A DNA stretch of 13,832 bases from Flavobacterium sp. Its GTDB lineage: Bacteria > Bacteroidota > Bacteroidia > Flavobacteriales > Flavobacteriaceae. The notes below the pieces were generated by a model that did not search any database, was not told the DNA's origin, and saw only the letters and a list, made by a program, of their open reading frames with translations. The stretch spans positions 1 through 13,832 of the forward strand of contig JALRGZ010000292.1 of assembly GCA_023253295.1 (NCBI GenBank), read 5' to 3'. How positions within the stretch are numbered: the stretch's first letter is position 1; each line of letters opens with the position of its first letter. This document shows, in pieces, positions 1-7,475 of the stretch. Made by a program: the position numbers and the translations under genes.

Positions 1-2
1 TG

Positions 3-494
3 TTTTATCCTAAAAATAAGGAAACACACTTGGTTTTAATTGTACGCAATTCTTACAAGGGGGTACATTCGGCCCAAATTGCTTTTCCAGGAGGAAAATT
101 TGAGTCAGCTGATGCTGATTTTAAAACAACTGCATTACGAGAAACAGAAGAGGAAATAGGAGTAGATCGAAGTAAAATAGAAATTATAAAAGCGTTTACA
201 TCCTTGTATATTCCACCAAGTAATTTTATGGTGCATCCTTTTTTAGGAATTTGTAAAGAAGAAATACATTTTAAACCGGATCCAGTTGAAGTAGCTGCTG
301 TAATCGAATTACCGTTGGCTGTTTTCAGAGATGATACAATCATTGTGACCGAGACATTAACCACCTCTTACGCAACAAGTATTGAAGTACCTGCTTTTAA
401 AATTGAAGGGCATATTGTTTGGGGAGCCACTGCAATGATGTTGAGTGAATTAAGAGATGTTTTAGATGGTGTTTTTATTGAAAAAAATATATAA
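3..494 (+). CDS. Nudix hydrolase, CoA pyrophosphatase type (5' end missing)
   Basis: Probably hydrolyses the pyrophosphate bond of CoA or related nucleotides. The frame is open from base 3 to the TAA at 492-494 (163 residues visible) and has no ATG, so the true start lies left of the window. The TTG at 30 is inside the conserved region and is not the start. The stretch running from VLIVRNSYKG to IAFPGGK matches the UPF0035 signature found in CoA-type Nudix enzymes (LLTxRS...FPGG). The Nudix box follows with ALRETEEEIGV, giving the RE and EE residues that bind the metal. Family members are about 200 residues, so roughly 40 are missing. The acyltransferase at 575 follows on the same strand after 80 nt, but that gap holds its own promoter-like element. 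Substrate identity is inferred from the family. Confidence 0.88.
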   Translation, partial: FYPKNKETHLVLIVRNSYKGVHSAQIAFPGGKFESADADFKTTALRETEEEIGVDRSKIEIIKAFTSLYIPPSNFMVHPFLGICKEEIHFKPDPVEVAAVIELPLAVFRDDTIIVTETLTTSYATSIEVPAFKIEGHIVWGATAMMLSELRDVLDGVFIEKNI

Positions 495-509
495 TTGATT
501 GCTATTCTG

Positions 510-542
510 TTTGAAAGCTCAGTTATAATTTTTGTAGTTTTG
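510..542 (+). promoter_or_regulatory. Bacteroidota-type promoter for the acyltransferase gene
   Basis: TTTG (510-513), a 21-nt spacer and TAGTTTTG (535-542) match the Bacteroidota -33 TTTG / -7 TAnnTTTG consensus. Transcription would start near 547-550, giving a leader of about 25 nt before the ATG at 575. Read by eye; no transcript data. Confidence 0.55.
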
Positions 543-574
543 CAAACCAATTTCAAAAAATAAGAAAACAATTT

Positions 575-1387
575 ATGAGACTCTTTCAAAGAAATCCTTT
601 TGGACATATTTTATTTCTAAAAAAATGGTTGATCCGTATTTTTGGAAGTTGTACTCATAGACGTTATCGAGGCTTTAATGAGTTACAAATTGAAGGTTCA
701 GAAATTATTAGAAATCTACCCGATACGAACGTGCTTTTTATTTCTAATCATCAAACGTATTTTGCGGATGTAGTAGCTATGTTTCATGTATTCAATGCTA
801 GTTTAAGTGGTCGAGTAGATTCTATAAAAAATATTGGTTATTTATGGCATCCCAAATTAAATATTTATTATGTGGCGGCTAAGGAAACCATGCGTTCCGG
901 GTTATTACCAAAGATATTGTCCTATGCTGGTGCTATTCCAGTTGAGCGTACTTGGCGCTCTGAAGGAGTAGATGTTGCAGAGAAAAGACCTGTGAATCCT
1001 AATGATACTGAGAATATTAAAAAAGCACTCGATGATGGCTGGGTTATTACTTTTCCACAAGGAACTACACGTTCTTTTAAACCTGTTAGAAAAGGGACGG
1101 CACATATTATTAAACAGCATCGTCCCATAGTGGTTCCAATAGTGATTGATGGATTTAGACGTTCCTTTGATAGAAAAGGTATCCGAATGAAGAAAAAAGG
1201 AATTCTGCAATCGTTTATTATCAAAGAGCCTTTAGATGTGGATTATGATAATGATACCATCGATGAAATTGTAGAGAAAATTGAATATGCTATTGAGCAA
1301 CATCCTTCTTTTTTGAAGGTAATTCCTGCCGAAGAATTAGAAGAACAAGAAGAATTGAATAAATTGCGTCAATGGGAAGTTGACTAA
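575..1387 (+). CDS. PlsC-like 1-acyl-sn-glycerol-3-phosphate acyltransferase family protein
   Basis: A 270-residue glycerolipid acyltransferase, expected to move an acyl group onto lysophosphatidate or a similar acceptor at the inner face of the membrane. Seen motifs: SNHQTYFAD at 57-65 (block I, catalytic H59), GAIPVER at 119-125 (block II), FPQGTTRS at 160-167 (block III, usually FPEGTRS) and PIVVPIVIDGF at 184-194 (block IV). Block I is HX5D (H59, D65) instead of the canonical HX4D. Block III has Gln for Glu plus an extra Thr. Such variants may be normal for this Bacteroidota subfamily, but they leave the exact substrate open. The C-terminus (residues 250-266) is Glu-rich. The ATG at 575 follows an A-rich leader. 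The stop overlaps the stop of the convergent DUF3810 gene. Confidence 0.85.
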   Translation: MRLFQRNPFGHILFLKKWLIRIFGSCTHRRYRGFNELQIEGSEIIRNLPDTNVLFISNHQTYFADVVAMFHVFNASLSGRVDSIKNIGYLWHPKLNIYYVAAKETMRSGLLPKILSYAGAIPVERTWRSEGVDVAEKRPVNPNDTENIKKALDDGWVITFPQGTTRSFKPVRKGTAHIIKQHRPIVVPIVIDGFRRSFDRKGIRMKKKGILQSFIIKEPLDVDYDNDTIDEIVEKIEYAIEQHPSFLKVIPAEELEEQEELNKLRQWEVD

Positions 1388-1434
1388 TTTACAAATTTAT
1401 TTTTATAAAAATTGACTAATAAATCTACAAATTT
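1380..1434. repeat. Imperfect direct repeat across the convergent gene ends
   Basis: TTGACTAAT followed by TACAAATTT occurs at 1380-1398 and again at 1412-1434. The second copy has 5 extra bases between the two blocks. On the minus strand these encode KFVDLLVN and then KFVN-stop, so the last residues of the DUF3810 protein repeat an earlier stretch. This may be a small duplication that moved the stop codon; chance in AT-rich DNA is also possible. Confidence 0.5.
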
Positions 1435-2448
1435 GCTATAGCTATCCATTCCTTCTTTTTGTTGGTTAATTTTTAAATAGCGGTCATAAAAAGCATGAAA
1501 TCCTTTTTCGATAGGGGTTTCATATTGCCTCCAGAAAATTTCACTCTCTTTATAATTTACTATAATACCAGGATGTACAGTTTGTAATAGTCGTTGGTAT
1601 ATTTTTTCATTCTTCAAATACCAATTGTTTAAACAATAACGAAGCGCAAAACTGTAACCCGAGTATTGAAAATACAAATCCTCGTTATTGACCGAAGCCA
1701 AAAAACCGATGAAATTACATTCGCTCTCGCTGGCATAACCCATTTGATGTGCCATTTCGTGACAACTTGTAGTAGGTAAATTGTATTTGGGCATTAAGTC
1801 ATTTACTTGGGCTTCGTTAGTAAATGGATTTAAATAGCCTCCAAATCCCATATAGGTTAATGGCAAACTGATAAGAGATTTTTTGATGCTGCTATTTTGA
1901 TATCCAAAGTAAGCGTAGCTTTTCAATAGGTTTTGATAACCATTTATGTTTTTTTCGAAGGTTTCTTCGTGACTGTAAGGGTAAACTACTTTTAGATTTT
2001 TGTTTTTAGTAATTTGTATCTGAATTGCATTTGCCTTAGCGATGATTTTTTTGGTGAAATCGTATAAATCGGCATCCGAATATTCACGTTTAATATTCAT
2101 TTTTTCAAATAGAGGCATACGGTAATAATTCAGTCCCCAAAGCAGATGAAAACTAAAATAAAAGACGGATAGAAAACTAAAAATGTGGAGTACGTTGGTT
2201 TTCCAATGAAGTTTCCAAGATTTTCTTTTGTTCCAAAACCATTTTGCGATAAGCAGAATTAAAAGAATGTAAAGACAGTCGCCTATTGAAAAAGGAATTT
2301 TTCCAAAAACAATTCTTGAGAAATTGGAAATTTGCAGATAGATTAAATTGCTGAAATAGCGTTCTATCCATTCCGGATAAAAAGCTATTATTTTAAGAAT
2401 GATAATCTGAATAATTAGTAAAAAAGGCAGTAGGTATTTTCTTTTCAA
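1384..2448 (-). CDS. DUF3810 family membrane protein with HExxH metallopeptidase motif
   Basis: A 354-residue protein resembling DUF3810, a family common in Flavobacteriia with no established function known to me. Hydrophobic segments lie at about 5-22, 57-71 and 86-105, followed by a soluble part of about 250 residues. That part contains CHEMAHQMGYASESE at 229-243, an HExxH zinc-binding motif (H230, E231, H234) with E241 and E243 as possible third ligands. A membrane-bound zinc peptidase is therefore likely by inference. Start: the frame has no ATG before the upstream stop at 2479-2481, so TTG at 2446-2448, giving MKRKYLLPF, is the best start. The gene is divergent from pepD and convergent with the acyltransferase, ending in TAG at 1384-1386 with a 4-nt overlap. 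No terminator is seen at the shared end. Confidence 0.82.
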   Translation of the reverse strand: MKRKYLLPFLLIIQIIILKIIAFYPEWIERYFSNLIYLQISNFSRIVFGKIPFSIGDCLYILLILLIAKWFWNKRKSWKLHWKTNVLHIFSFLSVFYFSFHLLWGLNYYRMPLFEKMNIKREYSDADLYDFTKKIIAKANAIQIQITKNKNLKVVYPYSHEETFEKNINGYQNLLKSYAYFGYQNSSIKKSLISLPLTYMGFGGYLNPFTNEAQVNDLMPKYNLPTTSCHEMAHQMGYASESECNFIGFLASVNNEDLYFQYSGYSFALRYCLNNWYLKNEKIYQRLLQTVHPGIIVNYKESEIFWRQYETPIEKGFHAFYDRYLKINQQKEGMDSYSKFVDLLVNFYKNKFVN

Positions 2449-2522
2449 AACAGCATTTTTTATTGTGATGTAAATATATCATAATATTTGGTTCAATAAC
2501 AGTAAAAAGATTTTAAACTTTG

Positions 2523-2530
2523 TAACTTTG
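2523..2530 (+). promoter_or_regulatory. -7 element upstream of pepD
   Basis: TAACTTTG matches TAnnTTTG exactly and sits 26 nt before the ATG at 2557. I see no convincing -33 TTTG at the usual distance. The predicted transcript start near 2535 argues against the TTG at 2542 as start codon. Confidence 0.45.
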
Positions 2531-2556
2531 ATGCCTAAAAATTGCAAATAATAGAT

Positions 2557-4020
2557 ATGAGTCAAGAGATACGAAATTTAGAACCAAAGGCATTATGGAA
2601 TAAGTTTGCCGATTTGAATGCGGTTCCGCGTCCCTCTAAAAAAGAAGAACGTGTTGTAGCCTTTATTAAGGATTTTGGTAAAAATTTAGGTTTGGAAGTT
2701 ATTGAGGACGAAGTTCAAAATGTAATTATCCGTAAACCGGCTACTGCAGGAATGGAAAACCGTAAACCAATTGTTTTGCAAGGACATTTGGATATGGTAC
2801 ATCAAAAAAATGCCGATACTGTGTTTGATTTTGATACTCAGGGAATCGAAATGTATGTTGATGGTGACTGGGTACGTGCTAAAGGAACTACTCTTGGTGC
2901 TGACAACGGTTTAGGAGTAGCAGCTATTATGGCGGTTTTAGAAAGTACAGATATTGCACATCCGGCTATTGAAGCTTTGTTTACTATTGATGAGGAAACA
3001 GGTATGACAGGGGCAATGAACCTACAGCCAGGTATATTGAAAGGTGAAATTCTATTGAATTTAGATACTGAAGAAGACGATGAAATTGACATAGGTTGTG
3101 CTGGTGGGATTGATGTAACTGCCGAGGCTGAATATGATGAAGAGGAAACACCTGAACATTCAGTAGGTTATTCTATTACGGTTAAAGGACTAAAAGGAGG
3201 ACATTCCGGAATGGATATTCATAAAGGATTAGGGAATGCTAATAAAATTATGAATCGTTTGTTGTTTGACGGTTTTGATAATTTTGGTTTGCAAATTGCC
3301 GAAATTCAAGGTGGAAGTTTGCGTAATGCTATTCCTCGCGAAAGTGTGGCCAAAGTAATTATCGCTTCGGTATATGATGAGGCTTTTGTTTTTGATATGC
3401 AGCAAATTGTAAACGAAATCAAAGCTGAGTTAAAAACTACGGAACCTAATTTAGAGATTGTTTTTGAAAAATTAGAAGCACTTCCTGCTAAAGTAATGCC
3501 TCCAATGGCGCAATACTATTTTGTACGTTCCATGGCAACAGCAACCAATGGTGTGCATCGTATGAGTGCTGATTTTGATAATTTGGTTGAAACTTCTAAT
3601 AACATTGCCAAAGTAAATGTAGGGAACGGAAAATTAACTATTATGTGTTTGACGCGTTCTTCAGTAGAATCGGCTAAGTTTGATTTGGCTAATGATTTAC
3701 GATCGGCTTTCGAATTAATGGGTTGCGAAGTGGAATTGTCAGGTTCTTATCCGGGATGGACTCCTAATCCGGATTCGGCTATTTTGAAAGTTTTAGCGCC
3801 TGTTTATGAAAAATTATTCGCTGAAAAACCTAAAGTAGTTGCTTGTCATGCCGGTTTAGAATGTGGTATTTTAGGTGCCAATTACCCTGATATGGATATG
3901 ATTTCTTTTGGGCCAACTATTCATGGAGCGCATTCTCCTGATGAAAGAGCCAGTATTGCTTCATCTCAAAAATTCTGGAAATTTTTAGTTGAAATTTTAG
4001 CTAATATTCCGGTTAAGTAA
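2557..4020 (+). CDS. pepD: Aminoacyl-histidine dipeptidase (cytosol non-specific dipeptidase, M20)
   Basis: Two-zinc M20 metallopeptidase that splits Xaa-His and other dipeptides in the cytosol; no signal peptide is present. Counting from ATG 2557 (MSQEIRNLEP, 487 residues, normal family length), the expected metal and catalytic residues are all present: H77 and D79 in GHLDMVH, D116 in GADNGLG, catalytic E146 with E147 in DEETGMTG, D170 in NLDTEED, and H459 in HGAHSPDE. The lid/dimerisation domain lies between about 205 and 390 (KGLKGGHSGMDIHKG at 210-224). An in-frame TTG at 2542 would add five residues. I prefer the ATG because of the nearby -7 element and the conserved MSQEIRNLEP beginning. 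The gene is divergent from DUF3810 and ends 22 nt before a strong terminator. Confidence 0.95.
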   Translation: MSQEIRNLEPKALWNKFADLNAVPRPSKKEERVVAFIKDFGKNLGLEVIEDEVQNVIIRKPATAGMENRKPIVLQGHLDMVHQKNADTVFDFDTQGIEMYVDGDWVRAKGTTLGADNGLGVAAIMAVLESTDIAHPAIEALFTIDEETGMTGAMNLQPGILKGEILLNLDTEEDDEIDIGCAGGIDVTAEAEYDEEETPEHSVGYSITVKGLKGGHSGMDIHKGLGNANKIMNRLLFDGFDNFGLQIAEIQGGSLRNAIPRESVAKVIIASVYDEAFVFDMQQIVNEIKAELKTTEPNLEIVFEKLEALPAKVMPPMAQYYFVRSMATATNGVHRMSADFDNLVETSNNIAKVNVGNGKLTIMCLTRSSVESAKFDLANDLRSAFELMGCEVELSGSYPGWTPNPDSAILKVLAPVYEKLFAEKPKVVACHAGLECGILGANYPDMDMISFGPTIHGAHSPDERASIASSQKFWKFLVEILANIPVK

Positions 4021-4041
4021 TTTAACTGAATTGTATAAAAT

Positions 4042-4077
4042 AAAACCGCCTCATCTTTATTTAGTTGAGGCGGTTTT
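4042..4077. terminator. Bidirectional intrinsic terminator
   Basis: A perfect 12-bp stem, AAAACCGCCTCA (4042-4053) with TGAGGCGGTTTT (4066-4077), and a 12-nt loop. T-rich tails occur on both strands (TTTTGTTTTG rightward, TTTTATTTTA leftward). It sits between the convergent stops of pepD (4020) and the 4097-4624 gene, so it probably serves both. Confidence 0.9.
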
Positions 4078-4096
4078 GTTTTGAGTAGCTAAAAGT

Positions 4097-4624
4097 TTAG
4101 TCTTTTAGACTGTAAATAATTTTTTGAAAATCGGCTTTGTATTTGTCTTTGTTTTCCATGGTTGTCCATGAGAGTACTTTATAGAAATGGGTTTTAGTTT
4201 CGATAATTCCGATCAGATAATAAATTTCAATTTGTGCATCCTTATCAAAATATGAGGCTTCAAATTCGGCAAAATTAGTGTTGTCTTTTGATTTGAATAT
4301 TGCTTTAGAGATTGTTCTTTTGTCTTCGTTATTCAAAAAATCATTGGCAAATTCTTCCTGAAATTCATTTATCGTTGAATAATGGATTTCTAATATTGCA
4401 AGATCTTCTTTGCTATCTTCGATTGCGATGGTATAGATGTCTTTAACACTGCTTTTATATTGAATGGAAGCTACATCATTTAGTCCTACAGTTTTGGTCA
4501 TGTAATCCGGTATGTCCAAGTAAAAAATATGTCCTGCCTTTTGTTGGATAAATTTTGTTTGTCCAAAACTAATATTAGAGATAAGTGTAATGAATAAAAT
4601 TTGAATGATGTTACTTGGTTTCAT
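4097..4624 (-). CDS. Small secreted protein of unknown function
   Basis: 175 residues, not recognised. Residues 1-22 look like a signal peptide (MKPSN, a hydrophobic core, then SFGQ) without a lipobox cysteine, so a periplasmic or exported soluble protein is likely. The rest alternates short beta-like strands (GHIFYLDIPDYM at 31-42, YTIAIED at 64-70, ILEIHYST at 77-84, QIEIYYLIGIIET at 131-143, HFYKVLSWT at 146-154) and ends in a lysine-rich helix. This pattern loosely resembles PsbP or DUF1795-like folds, but I cannot support that. Start ATG 4622-4624 lies 25 nt from an exact -7 element. A terminator separates it from the upstream 4738-5505 gene, so it is probably monocistronic. Confidence 0.75.
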   Translation of the reverse strand: MKPSNIIQILFITLISNISFGQTKFIQQKAGHIFYLDIPDYMTKTVGLNDVASIQYKSSVKDIYTIAIEDSKEDLAILEIHYSTINEFQEEFANDFLNNEDKRTISKAIFKSKDNTNFAEFEASYFDKDAQIEIYYLIGIIETKTHFYKVLSWTTMENKDKYKADFQKIIYSLKD

Positions 4625-4649
4625 TTGGTAATCTTTATAGCTATTTTGT

Positions 4650-4657
4650 CAAATATA
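4650..4657 (-). promoter_or_regulatory. -7 element for the 4097-4624 gene
   Basis: On the minus strand this reads TATATTTG, an exact TAnnTTTG match 25 nt before the ATG. No clear TTTG is present at the -33 distance. Confidence 0.5.
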
Positions 4658-4690
4658 GGAATTTATTATAATCTTAATTCATGGAATAAA

Positions 4691-4718
4691 AAATCCCCAA
4701 TTAAATAATTGAGGATTT
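4691..4718 (-). terminator. Intrinsic terminator of the 4738-5505 gene
   Basis: On the minus strand AAATCCTCAATT pairs with AATTGGGGATTT around a 4-nt loop (4703-4706). The single non-Watson-Crick position is a U-G wobble only in the minus-strand RNA, and the stem runs into TTTTTT. Both points orient it leftward, 19 nt after the stop of the gene. Confidence 0.85.
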
Positions 4719-4737
4719 GATCTGTTTTTCTTTTGTG

Positions 4738-5505
4738 CTATTTCTTTTTTAAGACTTTGTATTGTTCGTAGCAACCGCTTATTGCATCCATAATTTGGAG
4801 GTCGTTTGCGGTTTGGATAAAAGATTCGGAGTAATTACATCTTTGTAATATTTCAGGAATTTCTTTTTTATCAATACCTAATAATACTGCCAGTGTTTCA
4901 CGATCGAATTTCGATTCTAAAAGAGCTCTGACTGTATCGTCTTTTTTCATCTCTCTGAGTTTTTTGAGTTCTACGGACTTTTTGCCAAAAAAATTATACA
5001 GCATATCGGCAGGGTTGAAAATAGATCCTAGCACTTTTCCAAAAGCTCCTGGTGAATATTCTCCTGCTTCATAACCTGAATTTAGTCCTGAAATGCTATA
5101 GCGATAATCTTTGTTTACAGGAATAGTTTTTGAATCTACTTCCAGATAACCTGTTAGATTAAAAGGTTTGATGACAACTTCTTCTAATGCAATGGCTTTT
5201 TCGGTTAGGAAAATTTTAGCGACCTTATTTTTAATCCAGTCATTGGTTACTTTGACTCTTAAGGATTGAAAACCTAAAAGAGTTATGTGTAGGGTGTCAG
5301 TAGGCTGAACATCAATTTCGAAATATCCATTAGAGTCGGTTACGGAACCTCGAACTTTGTTGATATTGATAATATTGGCACCCATTAATGGGGTTTTAGT
5401 ATTATCATTATAGATGTAACCTGTTACTTTTTGAGAAGTAGTTACTGTTTGCGCAAAATTGGGTGCGGCAAGCAGTAAAAAAAAGAAAACTACAAAATAT
5501 TTCAT
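4738..5505 (-). CDS. Secreted protein with carboxypeptidase-like regulatory domain
   Basis: 255 residues. Residues 1-18 form a signal peptide (hydrophobic core, then APNFAQ). Residues about 27-110 form a CarboxypepD_reg-like beta-sandwich: VTGYIYNDNTKTPLMGANI, VRGSVTDSNGYFEIDV, LHITLLGFQSLRVKV and the terminal ALEEVVIK. In Bacteroidota this domain often heads TonB-dependent receptors, but here no plug or barrel follows. The remaining 145 residues are unrecognised, with a Lys/Glu-rich helical part (178-220). Likely periplasmic or cell-surface, role unknown. It follows the helicase gene at 90 nt on the same strand and has its own terminator. A perfect 16-bp inverted repeat links the leader to codons 2-6, which may control translation. 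Stop is TAG at 4738-4740. Confidence 0.82.
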   Translation of the reverse strand: MKYFVVFFFLLLAAPNFAQTVTTSQKVTGYIYNDNTKTPLMGANIININKVRGSVTDSNGYFEIDVQPTDTLHITLLGFQSLRVKVTNDWIKNKVAKIFLTEKAIALEEVVIKPFNLTGYLEVDSKTIPVNKDYRYSISGLNSGYEAGEYSPGAFGKVLGSIFNPADMLYNFFGKKSVELKKLREMKKDDTVRALLESKFDRETLAVLLGIDKKEIPEILQRCNYSESFIQTANDLQIMDAISGCYEQYKVLKKK

Positions 5506-5559
5506 AAACTGGTTTAAAACTCTAAAAGTAATAAAACGGCTTTAAATATTTTGTAGTTT
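5487..5559 (-). promoter_or_regulatory. 16-bp inverted repeat enclosing the start codon of the 4738-5505 gene
   Basis: AAACTACAAAATATTT at 5487-5502 and its exact reverse complement at 5544-5559 are separated by 41 nt. In the minus-strand mRNA the upstream arm would pair with codons 2-6 (AAA TAT TTT GTA GTT), with the AUG (5503-5505) at the base of the loop. A transcript from the helicase side would carry both arms. A transcript started from the weak -7-like TACTTTTA at 5523-5530 would lack the upstream arm. The repeat is seen directly; the regulatory role is inferred. Confidence 0.55.
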
Positions 5560-5581
5560 ATTATTTTAATTATAAGAAAAT

Positions 5582-5597
5582 TAACAGAGGGCTGTTA
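5582..5597 (-). terminator. Possible weak terminator overlapping the helicase stop codon
   Basis: TAACAG (5582-5587) and CTGTTA (5592-5597) form a 6-bp hairpin with a 4-nt loop. On the minus strand it is followed by AATTTTCTTAT. One arm contains the TAA stop of the helicase. The stem is short and AT-rich, so termination would be inefficient and readthrough into the next gene is plausible. Confidence 0.35.
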
Positions 5598-7454
5598 GTC
5601 TCTTCTTGGTCTTCTTGGTCTTGAAGAGTCTCCAAAGCTTTCAGAACGTCTAGGAGCTCTGTCAGATGAACCTTCTCTTCTTGAAGAACTGTTTCTTTCA
5701 CTACGGAAACCACCTTCTCTTGGAGTTCTATCGCCTCTGAAACCACCTTCTCTTCTTGGAGCAAAATTACCTTCTCTTCTTCCGCCGTCACGTCTTCCTC
5801 CAGAATTTCTTCCATTATGGTCACGTCTTCCACCTCCGTCATTCTTAGAGATTTCAACATTAATACGACGTCCTTCCAATTGAACGTTGTTTAATACTTC
5901 CATTACTCTTTCAGTGTGTTCCGGATCAGTGTTAAAGAAAGAGAAGCCTTCTTTTACATCTACTTTAAATACGTCATCACGACCTAATTCTAAAGTTTCT
6001 TTTAGATAGTCTTTTAATGACATCCAGTCAAAGTTATCTCTGGCTCCGATATTTACAAAATATCTGGTAGCTCCACCGTTGTTGTTTTCTCTTGGTGCGC
6101 GGTCGTCTCCACGTTCTCGTCTGTCAGAACCTGAAGCCGAAATATCTCTTGTTTTCTTGTAGTAATTGATAAAACGGTTAAATTCAACAGAAACCATTTT
6201 CTTAATCAATTCTTCTTTAGATAAACCTTCAAGAACATCATTGATAGCAGGTAAGTAGTTGTCAATTTCGTGATCTACCTCAGTATCTTTGATTTTGTTT
6301 GCTAAGTGCAATAATTGAATTTCGCAGATTTCGATTCCGGAAGGAATTGTTTTTTCTTCAAATTTTTGTTTGATGATTCTTTCGATAGAAGAAATTTTAC
6401 GTAATTCACTTTTAGTAACAATTACGATAGAAGTACCTAATTTACCAGCACGACCTGTACGTCCAGAACGGTGGTTGTAGGTTTCGATTTCGTCAGGTAA
6501 TTGGTAGTTTACTACGTGAGTCACGTTGTCAACGTCAATTCCACGAGCCGCAACGTCAGTAGCAACAAGCATTTGAATTTGTCTTCCACGGAAAGATTTC
6601 ATTACTCCGTCACGTTGTGCCTGAGATAAATCACCGTGTAAAGCAGCAGCGCTGTATCCGTCTTCGATTAATTTTTCAGCAATAGCTTGTGTATCACGTT
6701 TTGTTCTACAAAAAACTACTGAGAAAATGTCCGGATTTGCATCCGCTAAACGTTTTAAAGCTTCATAACGGTCACGAGCGTTTACTAAGTAAAATTCGTG
6801 AGATACCGTTGCTGAACCTGAGTTTTTAGTACCAACAGTAATTTCGTCCGGGTTAGTCATGAATTGTTTTCCAATTCTTGCAACCTCTGCTGGCATAGTA
6901 GCAGAAAACAACCAAGTGTTTTTCTCGTCTGGGGTAGTTGAAAGGATGTTTACGATATCATCATAGAATCCCATGTTCAACATTTCGTCTGCCTCGTCAA
7001 GAATACAATAGTTAATTTGAGTGATGTTTACTAATCCTCTATTAATCATGTCTTGCATTCTACCTGGAGTAGCCACAATAATTTGTGCTCCTCTTTTAAT
7101 TTCTCTAGCTTGTTCTGTAATACTAGCTCCTCCGTAAACTGCTACCACATTAATACCTTTTTCGTATTTAGAGTAGTTTTTAAGTTCGTTGGCTATCTGT
7201 AAGCAAAGCTCGCGCGTTGGAGATAAAATTAACGCCTGCGTATTTCTGTTGTCAGCATCAATTTTTTGGATAACTGGAAAACCAAAAGCTGCCGTTTTCC
7301 CTGTCCCAGTTTGAGCCAACGCAACTAAATCTGTATCTTTTTCCAATAATAGGGGAATCGCTTTCTCCTGTACTTCCGACGGATTCTCAAATCCTAGATC
7401 TTTGATCGCCTTCAGTAACGATTCACTCAATCCTAATTGTTCAAATTTATTCAT
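5595..7454 (-). CDS. DEAD-box ATP-dependent RNA helicase (DeaD/CsdA-like) with Arg/Gly-rich tail
   Basis: Unwinds structured RNA, probably in ribosome assembly and mRNA turnover. From ATG 7452-7454 (MNKFEQLGLS) it is 619 residues. Motifs: Q-motif Q29, AQTGTGKT 47-54 (Walker A), PTREL 79-83, TPGR 129-132, DEAD 153-156, SAT 184-186, ATDVAARGID 298-307 and HRSGRTGRAG 328-337. Residues about 464-536 resemble the DbpA-type RNA-binding domain (TRYFVNIGARDNF through GRRINVEIS). Residues 538-619 are a disordered tail of repeated RREGGFR-like units that would contact RNA non-specifically. A TTG start at 7478 would lie inside the -7 promoter element, so it is rejected. Expression may rise in the cold as for CsdA/DeaD elsewhere, but nothing here shows that. 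The 4738-5505 gene follows downstream. Confidence 0.95.
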   Translation of the reverse strand: MNKFEQLGLSESLLKAIKDLGFENPSEVQEKAIPLLLEKDTDLVALAQTGTGKTAAFGFPVIQKIDADNRNTQALILSPTRELCLQIANELKNYSKYEKGINVVAVYGGASITEQAREIKRGAQIIVATPGRMQDMINRGLVNITQINYCILDEADEMLNMGFYDDIVNILSTTPDEKNTWLFSATMPAEVARIGKQFMTNPDEITVGTKNSGSATVSHEFYLVNARDRYEALKRLADANPDIFSVVFCRTKRDTQAIAEKLIEDGYSAAALHGDLSQAQRDGVMKSFRGRQIQMLVATDVAARGIDVDNVTHVVNYQLPDEIETYNHRSGRTGRAGKLGTSIVIVTKSELRKISSIERIIKQKFEEKTIPSGIEICEIQLLHLANKIKDTEVDHEIDNYLPAINDVLEGLSKEELIKKMVSVEFNRFINYYKKTRDISASGSDRRERGDDRAPRENNNGGATRYFVNIGARDNFDWMSLKDYLKETLELGRDDVFKVDVKEGFSFFNTDPEHTERVMEVLNNVQLEGRRINVEISKNDGGGRRDHNGRNSGGRRDGGRREGNFAPRREGGFRGDRTPREGGFRSERNSSSRREGSSDRAPRRSESFGDSSRPRRPRRD

Positions 7455-7475
7455 ATGTATTTTTAAAATAGGGTG

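Noticed and set aside
2542..2556. TTG start for pepD
   Set aside because: It would leave a leader of only a few bases after the -7 element; ATG 2557 gives the usual beginning and length.
5570..5860. 96-codon minus-strand ORF rich in Glu and Val
   Set aside because: It is an out-of-frame reading of the Arg/Gly-rich repeat DNA at the helicase 3' end; low complexity and no start context.
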